In this document: piece after piece, positions 13,542 through 20,455 of the stretch
Position numbering within the stretch: position 1 is the first letter of the stretch
Layout of the letters: every line of letters begins with the position of its first letter
Source of the DNA: JBFMCU01 sp964428225
Lineage (GTDB): Bacteria > Planctomycetota > UBA1135 > GCA-002686595
Direction of reading: 5' to 3'
DNA: 20,455 nucleotides
Assembly: GCA_964428225.1 (NCBI GenBank)
Contig: CAYRXS010000111.1
Location: 1-20,455, forward strand
Position numbers and translations under genes: made by a program
Notes under the pieces: model-generated
Databases searched by the model: none
Seen by the model: only the letters and a program-made list of their open reading frames with translations
Told to the model about the DNA's origin: nothing

Positions 13542-14482
13542 TTCCCCTCTCCCACGTCGAAAACCTCCCGCTCGAGGTCCGGGTTCCCGCCTCCACCTCG
13601 AACCTCGGACCCGGCTTCGATCTCCTGGGTCTGGCGATCTCTCTCCACGTTCGGGTGCGGATCGTCGGCGAAGGAGAGGGAGAGGCGCACCTGCTCGCGA
13701 GGCGCGAAGGCTTCGCGACGGAGTGGCCGAAGGCCGAGGAGAACCTGGTCTTTCGCGCCTTCGATCGCGCGCGGGGAGGAGCGGAGTCGCGAGCGGGTTT
13801 TGTCTTCGAAGCCGGCTCGGAGGTTCCGCTCGAGCGGGGTTTCGGATCGAGCGGAGCGGCGGTCGCGGCGGGATTGCTGCTCGGCGCGGCCATGTCGAGG
13901 GAGGCGCCGCGGCTCGCCGAGCTCCTGAGGATCGGTGTCTCGCTCGAGGGTCATCCGGACAACGTCACCGCGTCGTTGTACGGAGGATGTACGCTCTGCC
14001 ACCCGAGCGCGGGACGGGACGGCGCGCCCGTGCTCGTGCGGAACGAGGTCCACCCGTCCATCGGTCTCGCCGTCGCCTGGCCCGCGGCCGCCCTCTCCAC
14101 GCACCAGGCCCGCGGCGTCCTCCCCGACGCGGTGCCCTTCGCCGACGCGATCGAGAACCCGCGGCGGCTGGCGCTGCTCCTCGAGGGCCTGCGCCGCGGC
14201 GATCCCGAGCTGATCGCCCTGGGCGGCGAGGACCGGCTGCACACGCGCCACCGCCTCCCCCTGATCTCGGGCGGGGCGGAGGCGATCGCGGAGGGGAAGG
14301 CGGCGGGCGCGTGGCTCGTCGCGATCAGCGGCGCGGGCTCGGGCCTGGTCGCCCTGGGGCCCCGGGACCGCGCCGGGGCGTTCGCCGGGGCCATGGAGGA
14401 TGCGCTCCGCACCGGCTCGGGCGAGGGCACCGCCCGGGTCGTCGAGCCGGTCCTCGGCACCCCGCGGGTGGAACGGGGCTGA
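13520..14482 (+). CDS. thrB: Homoserine kinase (GHMP kinase family)
   Basis: About 320 residues; this enzyme phosphorylates homoserine to O-phosphohomoserine, the substrate of threonine synthase encoded 1.6 kb upstream. GHMP-kinase motifs, counted from the second ATG: VPASTSNLGPGFDLLGLAI (17-34), typical of homoserine kinases; the phosphate loop PLERGFGSSGAAVAAG (97-112), a variant of P-x-x-x-G-L-G-S-S-A-A; EGHPDNVTASLYGG (137-150), characteristic of ThrB; and the third motif VAISGAGSGLVAL near the C-terminus. The gene uses ATG 13520 or ATG 13538. Both lack a properly spaced Shine-Dalgarno; the purine run AGGAGG at 13490-13495 is too far from either. The longer start is given, but 13538 is equally possible. 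The gene is divergent from the small HisC-like gene and convergent with the enzyme I gene, with 9 bp between stops. It is separated from thrC by two opposite-strand genes, so the pair does not form an operon. Confidence 0.92.
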   Translation: MLPDRPMIPLSHVENLPLEVRVPASTSNLGPGFDLLGLAISLHVRVRIVGEGEGEAHLLARREGFATEWPKAEENLVFRAFDRARGGAESRAGFVFEAGSEVPLERGFGSSGAAVAAGLLLGAAMSREAPRLAELLRIGVSLEGHPDNVTASLYGGCTLCHPSAGRDGAPVLVRNEVHPSIGLAVAWPAAALSTHQARGVLPDAVPFADAIENPRRLALLLEGLRRGDPELIALGGEDRLHTRHRLPLISGGAEAIAEGKAAGAWLVAISGAGSGLVALGPRDRAGAFAGAMEDALRTGSGEGTARVVEPVLGTPRVERG

Positions 14483-14491
14483 TCGATCCGG

Positions 14492-16378
14492 CTACTCCGG
14501 CGGCGCGTAGCCGTGCCGGAAGCCGGAGACCAGCGACTGGGTCTCCTCGGGGCAGGAGCTCTGGGCGGCGGCGCGCATGGCCCGGGCCGAGGCCTTCGCG
14601 TCGACGGCCCCGAGCTCGTTCAGGAACCCGCGCAGGCTGGCGGGGGCCAGGCAGAAGTGGCGGAGCCCGGCCCCGATCAGGGCCGCCACGTTCTTCGGGT
14701 GGGATGCCGAGACCCCGAACACCGAGACGGGACGCCCCTGCCCCTCGGCCACCTTGCAGGCCTTGGCGAGGGCCCGGAGCACGAAGGGGTGCAGGAACTC
14801 GAACGCCGAGGCCAGGTCCGCGTCGTTTCTGTCCGTGGCGAGCAGGTACTGCTGGAGCGAGTCGAGGTTCAGCAGGAGCAGGTCCGCCTCCGACGCGAGA
14901 TCGCGGATGCCGAGCATGGCGGCCGGAGTCTCGATCACGACGCCCACCTCGACGGAGTCCTGGAAGTGCGCCTGGGCCTTGCGCAGCTCGAAGCGCTCCT
15001 CGAAGAGGATCTCCTTGACGCGCCGCAGCTCGCCGCAGTCCGTGACGAAGGGAACGACGATGCGGATCTCGTGCCCGTCCCCCGCGATGAGGATCGACTG
15101 GAGCTGACGCCGCAGCACCGTCTCGTTGGCGAGCAGGGCCCGGATGCCGACCCGGCCGAGCGCGGGGTTGCGGTCGCGGTCGGCGTGCAGGTAGCGGATG
15201 TCCAGCGAGGAGTCGACGTTGAGCAGGCGGAAGGTGACGGGAGCCCCCCGCGCGCCGCTCACCACCGAGGAATAGTGGCGAATCAGGCTGTCGCGCGAAG
15301 GCGGGGTCTGCTCGACGAGATAGAGGAGCTCGGTGCGGTACATGCCGATCGCCCGCATGCCGAGCCCCTGGGCCTGGTCGACCTCCGGCAGGTTCCCGCA
15401 GCTCGCAGCGATCTCGACCTGGATCCCGTCCAGGGTCCGCGCGGGACGCTGCGCCCACTCGGGGACGTCGTCGAGGCTCTCCTCCTCCTTCTTCTCGTCG
15501 ACGGTATCCGCGTACTGGGAGCGCACGACGTCGTCCGGGTTGACGCGCACCGTGCCCTCGGTGGCATCGAGGATGACGAAGTCGCCTTCCTCCACGACGT
15601 CGAGCACGTCGTCGACGCCGGTGATCGTGGGAATCCGCATCGAGCGCGCGAAGATTGCGGCGTGGCTGGTGAGGCCGCCCTCCTTCGTGATGATCCCCTT
15701 CACGTGCTCGTTCGACAGGTTGAACATGTCGACGATCGAGAGCTCGCGAGCCACGAGCACGTACTCCGTGGGCGGCTCGTAGCCGTTCTCCCCCGCCACC
15801 GCCTGCTCGAGGCAGCGCAGCACGCGAATTCCCACGTCGCGCAGGTCCACCGCGCTCTGGCGGAGCGCGTCGCTGCGCACGAGCCGGAAGATGCGATCGA
15901 AGTCCCCCACCACCTTGGCGATGGCCGCCTCGAGGCGCATCTGCTCCTCCAGGATCAGGCTCTCGACGTCCGCGATGAACACCGAGTCCTTGAGGTAGGT
16001 GATGTGCGTGTCGAGGATCCGGGCGTCGTTCTCGCGGACCTTGCCCTCGAGGCGCGACTTCAGGTCCTGGAGCTGGAGACGCGAGTCGTCGAGGGCCTTG
16101 CGGAACCGGTTGAGCTCGCGGTCGACCTCGTCGAGGGGCACGCGCTCCGTCCCCGCGCGGTCGAGCTCGTAGTCCTTGTGGTGGGCGGTGCCGAGCACGA
16201 GCCCGGGGCTCACCGTCGCGCCGCGTAGCAGCTCGCCTCCGGGGGAACGTCGAGGCAGCTCGGGATCCGTCGCGGCCCCGATCGCTTCCTCGGAAGCCTC
16301 GGGAGACGGTGAATCGTCCCCCATCGCGGCGGCGATGTCGGGGGAAGGGACGTCGGGGGGGGTGGGGTCCTCGGGCAT
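14492..16378 (-). CDS. ptsI: PTS enzyme I-like phosphoenolpyruvate-protein phosphotransferase, divergent PEP site
   Basis: About 628 residues with the enzyme I layout; numbering here is from a GTG six codons upstream. An acidic, proline-rich tail of about 50 residues precedes the N-terminal domain. The phospho-histidine is kept: ITKEGGLTSHAAIFARS (His245). PEP-barrel landmarks include GMYRTELLYL (Arg354), VTFRLLNVD (Arg390), RNPALGRVGIR, IVVPFVTDCGELRRV and VGVVIETPAA (Glu489). Aligned by eye to E. coli enzyme I, several catalytic positions differ: the GGDK segment is DSSL, GTNDL is NLDSL (so Asp455 becomes Ser with an Asp one place earlier), and the GMCGE proton-donor segment is SVFGV (Cys502 becomes Phe). 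PEP turnover may be altered or lost. No HPr or EII gene is in the window. ATG 16378 was chosen over GTG 16396 because TACGAT lies 6 nt upstream of it. Confidence 0.88.
   Translation of the reverse strand: MPEDPTPPDVPSPDIAAAMGDDSPSPEASEEAIGAATDPELPRRSPGGELLRGATVSPGLVLGTAHHKDYELDRAGTERVPLDEVDRELNRFRKALDDSRLQLQDLKSRLEGKVRENDARILDTHITYLKDSVFIADVESLILEEQMRLEAAIAKVVGDFDRIFRLVRSDALRQSAVDLRDVGIRVLRCLEQAVAGENGYEPPTEYVLVARELSIVDMFNLSNEHVKGIITKEGGLTSHAAIFARSMRIPTITGVDDVLDVVEEGDFVILDATEGTVRVNPDDVVRSQYADTVDEKKEEESLDDVPEWAQRPARTLDGIQVEIAASCGNLPEVDQAQGLGMRAIGMYRTELLYLVEQTPPSRDSLIRHYSSVVSGARGAPVTFRLLNVDSSLDIRYLHADRDRNPALGRVGIRALLANETVLRRQLQSILIAGDGHEIRIVVPFVTDCGELRRVKEILFEERFELRKAQAHFQDSVEVGVVIETPAAMLGIRDLASEADLLLLNLDSLQQYLLATDRNDADLASAFEFLHPFVLRALAKACKVAEGQGRPVSVFGVSASHPKNVAALIGAGLRHFCLAPASLRGFLNELGAVDAKASARAMRAAAQSSCPEETQSLVSGFRHGYAPPE
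16340..16367 (+). other. Potential G-quadruplex on the template strand at the start of ptsI
   Basis: G runs at 16340-16344, 16347-16349, 16355-16362 and 16364-16367 with loops of 1-5 nt fit the G3+N1-7 rule. They are on the strand opposite the coding strand of ptsI, over codons 4-13, where the protein is proline-rich. The pattern may follow simply from CCC proline codons, so a structural role is uncertain. Confidence 0.35.
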
Positions 16379-16384
16379 GGCGGT

Positions 16385-16413
16385 ATCGTATGCCACGGCC
16401 CGGACAGAACCAA
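16385..16413 (-). promoter_or_regulatory. Sigma-70-like promoter of ptsI (leaderless start)
   Basis: On the minus strand TTGGTT (16408-16413), a 17-nt spacer, TACGAT (16385-16390), then 6 nt to ATG 16378. No Shine-Dalgarno is present. This is the same arrangement as at the K+ channel gene and favours ATG 16378 over the upstream GTG. Confidence 0.5.
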
Positions 16414-16434
16414 CACGAGCATGACGGACCGGTG

Positions 16435-16461
16435 GGAGGCGGGCGACGATCTCCCGCCTCC
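16435..16461 (-). terminator. Hairpin after the alpha-2-macroglobulin gene
   Basis: A perfect 9-bp GC-rich inverted repeat, GGAGGCGGG (16435-16443) and CCCGCCTCC (16453-16461), with a 9-nt loop lies 20 nt past the stop (TAA, 16482-16484) of the minus-strand gene. The following minus-strand sequence has only scattered T residues. It is placed as a terminator but lacks a classical U-tract. Confidence 0.45.
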
Positions 16462-16481
16462 GCGGGCCCTCCCCGGCTCGG

Positions 16482-19400
16482 TTATCTCGCGGCGGTGACG
16501 CGCACGACCAGCGGCTCGCTCCAGCGCTTTGCCTCGGGCGTGTAGTACAGGTACGCCCGCGAGGCGGGCCCCGTCGTCGTCCCCGGGATGCGCGCGATGC
16601 AGTCGACGGTCACCTCGACCCGCTCCTCCGGGGCCAGGTCGCGCCAGTACAGGATCAGCTCGCGGCCGCGGATCTCCCACAGGTCGAAGCGCCCGGCGTC
16701 CTCGAGGTCCCCGAGGACCGCGGTCGGTACCTCGAGCCCCGCGGGCAGGCCGAGGACGGCGAGGGTCATGGGCCGGCCCTCGGCGGTCAGGTTCGTGACC
16801 CGCGCGGTGAGCCCCACCGTGCCGCCCTCCTCGACCTCGTCCGCGTTGAGCGCGGTCTCGATCATCACCGTGGCGTCCGGGTCGTCCGCGGGCGTCTCGG
16901 CGTGATAGCGCACGTCGCAGGCCCAGGGGAGCTCGTTGTCGCCGCTCACCGCGAGGCGGATGCGGTTGATGCCCGGGTCCAGGTGCTCGACGAGGGTCTC
17001 GAAGGAGAGCACACCGCGATGGCCGGCGAGGAACGCGATCGTGTCCACGGGGTAGTCGTTCACGAAGACCGTCACCTCGCCTGCGTTCGCCACGCGCCGG
17101 TTCACCCGGGCGTACTCGGTCAGGGCGCGCAGGGCCTGGATCGTGGCCTGGGTCGCGCCGAAGGTGCCGCCGCCCGAGCGGTTCGCGAGCAAGAACTCCA
17201 CCGCGCGAGACACGTGGGCCGCGTCGTCGGGGTCGGCGAGCCAGGCGAGGATCGCGAAGCTCGTCGTCTCGACCGCGAGGTCCTTGCCCCCGGAGCGGGT
17301 GATGCTCGACGTCGTGCCCATCAGGCCGCCGTCGTCGCCTTGCATCGTCTTCAGGCGCTCGCGCGCGGCGTCCGCGGCCTCGATGCGCTCCGCCGCGTGC
17401 AGGGCGCCCGCGGCGAGGGCGAGCTCGTAGGGATCGTCGCTCTCCACCGCCCGCTCCGCGATCCGCTCGAGCTCGGGGCCGAGCTCCTCGGGCGCCTCGC
17501 CGGTAACGACCAGCGAGTAGGTGAGATAGGCGTCGGTGATCGGCTTCGGTGCGCGGCCGAAGGAGTCGAGGGCGCGGTCGTTGCGCAGGAAGTAGCCGTC
17601 GCCGTCGCGGCGATCCATGAGCCACGCGCGTGTGCGCTCGACCATCTCCTCGCCCACGCCGTCCCACACCTGAGCCATGTCGTGGAACTCGAGCAGCCCG
17701 TAGGCGGTCAACGCCTCGTGGCCGGGGTCGCCCCCGAACCACTCGTAGCCGCGGTCGGAGCACTCGTAGCCCGCGATGCGGTCGTACCCGGGTTGCATCA
17801 GGGCGCGAGCGCGGGCGGCCACCGCCGGCTCCTCGATCCCCGCCGCCTCGAGGTACGACAGGACGAGCAGGTTCGGATAGTGCGCGCTCGATGCCTGCTC
17901 GAAGCAGCCATGTGGCTGCCGCACGATCCCGTCGATCCCGTCGAGCAGGTTCGCGAGCGGCGAGGGATAGAGCTTCAGGTCGACGGCGAGCGAGCCTTCC
18001 GCGATCTCGTCGGGGATCGCGATCTCGAATTCGATCTCGTCGCCGACGACGCCGCTCTTCGAGACGTGCCGCGGGAAGCCGCGGGGCACGACGCGCAAGG
18101 ATCGGACGACGCGGTCGCCCCAGCCCGCGGCCCAACCCGCGAGGCCGAGGAACGCGTCGTCACCGACGCCGGTCACCTCGATCGAAAGCAGCGTGCGCCC
18201 GCGGCCGTCGGCGAGGGGCACGTCGTAGGCGTCGGAGACGTCGCCGAGGAGGCGTAGCGGCCCCTGGATCTCGGCCCGAACTCGCGCCGTCTCGATTTCG
18301 GGGTTGCCGCTCGCGAGGGCCACCGGGAGCTTGATGGAGTCGCCCTGGGTCAACTCCACGGGCAGCTTCGCGTCCAGGTGGAAGGGCGTGACCGCCTCGA
18401 AGCTCGCCTGAGCCTGTCCGACGCGGCCCGCCCCGTGGGCGTCCACGTTCACGTTCCAGGTCGTCACGCGATCGGAGAGGTCGAACTCGACGCGGTAGGC
18501 CCCGTTCGGATCCGTGCGCAGGAGCCCGTTCCAGTAGACGGTCTCCGCGAAGTCCGTGCGCGGAGCGTTCGGCGCCCGCTCGTTGCCGTGGGCGTAGACG
18601 CGGACGTAGGTCGTGTCGCGGCCCCAACCGTCGGGCGGCCGAAGCTCCCGGATGGGCGGGCCCGCGAAGTCCATGTTGCCCTCGATGATCGGGGCACCCA
18701 TGAGGTCCCAGGCCGGATCACCGGCGCCCTGACCGAAGCCGTTCTGGTCGATGCGCGAGATGCCGTCGACAAAGAAGGCGTTCATCTCATCGACGAGGAG
18801 GCCCGTGTCGGGGATTTCGAGTTTGAACTGCGGATCGGGCACCCCTCCCGGATTGAAGCCACCGGAGGGCACGAGCCTGAGATCGAAATCCTCCCCCCAT
18901 GCATGCTCGACGCCCGCGCCTAGCTGGAGCTCGTCCGGGGCCATGGCCACATTCATCATCGGAGCCTCGGCCTCGACCGCGCCGTCCCGGAACGCCCTCG
19001 CCAGGGAACCGCCTCCCGCGGTGGGTCCCCCGATCCAGGGGAGGACGAGGAGGAAGAGCAAGGCGAGGCCACACGCCCCGGACAACGCCGCCGAGGTCAC
19101 CGGCCGCAACACGGGCCGTTGACTCAGGGGCCGGCGCAGGAGCGCGGCGAAGAGCAGATAGAGGCCCCAGAAGCCGAGGGCGCCCAGCACGAGGGTCGCG
19201 GCATCGGCGAACCACTCGCTCGCCCGCTCCTTCGTCCGTCGCGCGGTGGCGAGCAGGGCCTCCGTCTCGCCGCGCTCGTCGAGGACGCTGGGGGCCGGCG
19301 AGTGACCCTCGCGGGCGATGAGCCGCTTCGCCTCGTCGCCGCGCTCCTCGATCAGCGCCGCGGGGTTCAGCCACGCGAAGCGCCGCCAGCCGCGGGTGCC

Positions 19401-20455
19401 GAGCAGGAGGTCGACGTTGCGCCGCGAATCGGCGTCCGGGGCGAAGAACTCCTCGACGTCCTCGAGCTCCTCCACGTCCGCCGCGAGCCACGTCTGGTCG
19501 GCGAGGCCGACGCGGGCGTCCCCGACCATGTCGCGCACCGCGCGGTCGGTCACGCTGATCCCGAGCACCGCGGAGACGCCCCGACCCTGCTCGTCCCGGG
19601 CGAAGATCGACAGGCCCTGGTGGGCTCCGGGGAGGAGCGTGCTCTCGTCCGGCGTCACCTCGATCGTGATCTTCCGCCCCGAGGCGCGGTGCACGAGCCG
19701 CTCCGCCACCGGGCGCAGTCCGCTGTCGAACACGGTGACCCGCAGCACGCCGGCGACCGTCTCGGGCAGGGTGAGCATCAGATCGTGCTCGCCCTCGCCC
19801 CGGAACGCGTCCTGGGCCACGAGCACGCCACGGCAGAAGACGCCCGCGATCCACGGACCCTCGTCCCGCGTGTCCACGGTCACCCGGACGGGATTGTTCG
19901 CGTCGAAGGAGTCCGCCGCGGAGCGCAGCACGACTCCGGATCCCATGGGCGAGGGAAGGGGAACGGGGCTCGCGCTCGGCTCGTCGAACACGAGCTCGTA
20001 GCGCTCGATGCAGTGCGGCGTGAATTCAAAGCGCGCGCGCCCCTGGTGCATGGTCTCGAAGGCCACGACCTCGCGTCCGCGCGAATCGACGACGCGCCCG
20101 CGGGCGCTCACCGGCCGACCGAGGGGATCGGTCACCTCGGCGTAGACGCGCGAGCGCAGCCCGTCGACGAGGTCCCCGCCCTCGGGATAGAACACGACCT
20201 CGAGCTCGCCCGTGGGCACGACGAAGGGCTCGATCGCGGTCTCCACGACGCCTCCGTCCACCACGCGGGCGGCGAAGCGGGCGTCGCCGCGCTCGACCTC
20301 CTCGGGCACGGTGAACCGGAAGATGGTGCGTCCTTCGGCGTCGAGGACACCGTCCTCGCTCCACTCCTCGAGCCCGTCGATCGCGAGCGCGCCGCGCACG
20401 GCCGCCCCGGCGGGGATCCCGCCCTCGACCCGTTCGACCTCGACCTCCGCCGAGC
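16482..20455 (-). CDS. Alpha-2-macroglobulin family protein with internal transmembrane hairpin (5' end outside window)
   Basis: At least 1,323 residues and still open at the right edge, so the N-terminus and any signal peptide are missing. Numbering here starts at a GTG at 20399 that is only an internal codon. Residues about 1-390 are macroglobulin-type beta domains (for example VVFYPEGGDLVDGLRSRVYA at 68-87). Two transmembrane helices follow (about 402-422 and 434-456) joined by an arginine-rich loop, then a glycine/proline-rich segment of about 120 residues (461-590). Next is the alpha-2-macroglobulin domain with RTDFAETVYWNGLLRTDPNG (614-633). The thioester motif is QPHGCFEQASS (Cys832, Gln835), followed by an alpha-helical toroid including WFGGDPGHEALTAYGL and the receptor-binding-like C-terminus. 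Known bacterial relatives are periplasmic protease traps that bind attackers covalently through the thioester. The Cys-x-Glu-Gln core is intact, so trapping is plausible. A pbpC-type partner is not in the window. Confidence 0.9.
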   Translation of the reverse strand, partial: SAEVEVERVEGGIPAGAAVRGALAIDGLEEWSEDGVLDAEGRTIFRFTVPEEVERGDARFAARVVDGGVVETAIEPFVVPTGELEVVFYPEGGDLVDGLRSRVYAEVTDPLGRPVSARGRVVDSRGREVVAFETMHQGRARFEFTPHCIERYELVFDEPSASPVPLPSPMGSGVVLRSAADSFDANNPVRVTVDTRDEGPWIAGVFCRGVLVAQDAFRGEGEHDLMLTLPETVAGVLRVTVFDSGLRPVAERLVHRASGRKITIEVTPDESTLLPGAHQGLSIFARDEQGRGVSAVLGISVTDRAVRDMVGDARVGLADQTWLAADVEELEDVEEFFAPDADSRRNVDLLLGTRGWRRFAWLNPAALIEERGDEAKRLIAREGHSPAPSVLDERGETEALLATARRTKERASEWFADAATLVLGALGFWGLYLLFAALLRRPLSQRPVLRPVTSAALSGACGLALLFLLVLPWIGGPTAGGGSLARAFRDGAVEAEAPMMNVAMAPDELQLGAGVEHAWGEDFDLRLVPSGGFNPGGVPDPQFKLEIPDTGLLVDEMNAFFVDGISRIDQNGFGQGAGDPAWDLMGAPIIEGNMDFAGPPIRELRPPDGWGRDTTYVRVYAHGNERAPNAPRTDFAETVYWNGLLRTDPNGAYRVEFDLSDRVTTWNVNVDAHGAGRVGQAQASFEAVTPFHLDAKLPVELTQGDSIKLPVALASGNPEIETARVRAEIQGPLRLLGDVSDAYDVPLADGRGRTLLSIEVTGVGDDAFLGLAGWAAGWGDRVVRSLRVVPRGFPRHVSKSGVVGDEIEFEIAIPDEIAEGSLAVDLKLYPSPLANLLDGIDGIVRQPHGCFEQASSAHYPNLLVLSYLEAAGIEEPAVAARARALMQPGYDRIAGYECSDRGYEWFGGDPGHEALTAYGLLEFHDMAQVWDGVGEEMVERTRAWLMDRRDGDGYFLRNDRALDSFGRAPKPITDAYLTYSLVVTGEAPEELGPELERIAERAVESDDPYELALAAGALHAAERIEAADAARERLKTMQGDDGGLMGTTSSITRSGGKDLAVETTSFAILAWLADPDDAAHVSRAVEFLLANRSGGGTFGATQATIQALRALTEYARVNRRVANAGEVTVFVNDYPVDTIAFLAGHRGVLSFETLVEHLDPGINRIRLAVSGDNELPWACDVRYHAETPADDPDATVMIETALNADEVEEGGTVGLTARVTNLTAEGRPMTLAVLGLPAGLEVPTAVLGDLEDAGRFDLWEIRGRELILYWRDLAPEERVEVTVDCIARIPGTTTGPASRAYLYYTPEAKRWSEPLVVRVTAAR

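Noticed and set aside
13414..13893. Missing N-terminal aminotransferase part upstream of the small HisC-like gene
   Set aside because: The minus strand there is antisense to homoserine kinase and its translation shows no PLP-binding motifs, so the small gene is not a frameshifted end of a longer one.
14513..16228. 571-codon plus-strand frame opposite ptsI
   Set aside because: It mirrors enzyme I codons and shows no domain, signal peptide or start signal of its own.
16210..18135. 641-codon frame on the minus strand inside the alpha-2-macroglobulin gene, shifted one base
   Set aside because: It is nearly all Arg/Ala/Gly/Pro, while the overlapping frame holds the thioester motif and receptor-binding-like domain.
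1..20455. Mobile element, defence island, CRISPR or secondary-metabolite cluster
   Set aside because: No transposase, integrase, terminal repeats, repeat-spacer array, nuclease/toxin pair or biosynthetic megasynthase is present, and base composition looks uniform across the genes.

Overview
The window comes from a very GC-rich bacterium in which almost every third codon position is G or C. The porin ends in a terminal aromatic residue, the usual outer-membrane assembly signal, so the cell is a diderm. The mix of phosphate-selective porin, sulfatase-fold membrane enzyme, M64 peptidase and giant alpha-2-macroglobulin would suit an uncultured Planctomycetota, Myxococcota or similar lineage. The taxonomic guess is inference only. 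I see no tRNA, rRNA, CRISPR array, transposase, integrase or phage gene, so this looks like ordinary chromosome with several unusual proteins.

Layout, left to right. A porin truncated at the window edge (to 1025, +) ends on a stop codon that overlaps the stop of a cystathionine gamma-synthase-type PLP enzyme (1022-2281, -). Next come a five-helix membrane protein with a duplicated ExbD-like motif (2487-3746, -) and a serine esterase (3822-4484, -). The esterase is divergent from a voltage-gated-type K+ channel (4545-5363, +), which is followed by a membrane-anchored sulfatase-superfamily protein (5424-7436, +). A 222-bp convergent gap with a potential G-quadruplex precedes a three-domain Nudix / metallo-beta-lactamase / winged-helix fusion (7659-9155, -) and a secreted M64 metallopeptidase (9187-10593, -). 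Then threonine synthase (10705-11901, +), a lysine-tailed methyltransferase (11908-12885, -), a 101-residue stand-alone aminotransferase small domain (13043-13348, -), homoserine kinase (13520-14482, +), a divergent PTS enzyme I (14492-16378, -) and an alpha-2-macroglobulin that runs off the right edge (16482-20455, -).

How the genes relate. thrB, thrC and the cystathionine gamma-synthase-like enzyme all act around the homoserine branch point of threonine, methionine and cysteine metabolism, but they are dispersed and interleaved with unrelated genes. The M64 peptidase and the membrane-anchored alpha-2-macroglobulin are both extracytoplasmic protease-related proteins; a functional link is only a guess. 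Several genes lack a Shine-Dalgarno sequence and instead carry a TANNNT -10-like hexamer 6-8 nt before the ATG, which suggests frequent leaderless transcripts. Others have good Shine-Dalgarno sequences and longer leaders.

The best leads are the alpha-2-macroglobulin with an internal transmembrane hairpin next to a bait-like segment, the enzyme I that keeps its phospho-histidine but has lost several PEP-site residues, the stand-alone HisC-like small domain, the Nudix-MBL fusion, and the ExbD-like duplication in the membrane protein. No stretch longer than about 220 bases lacks a gene.
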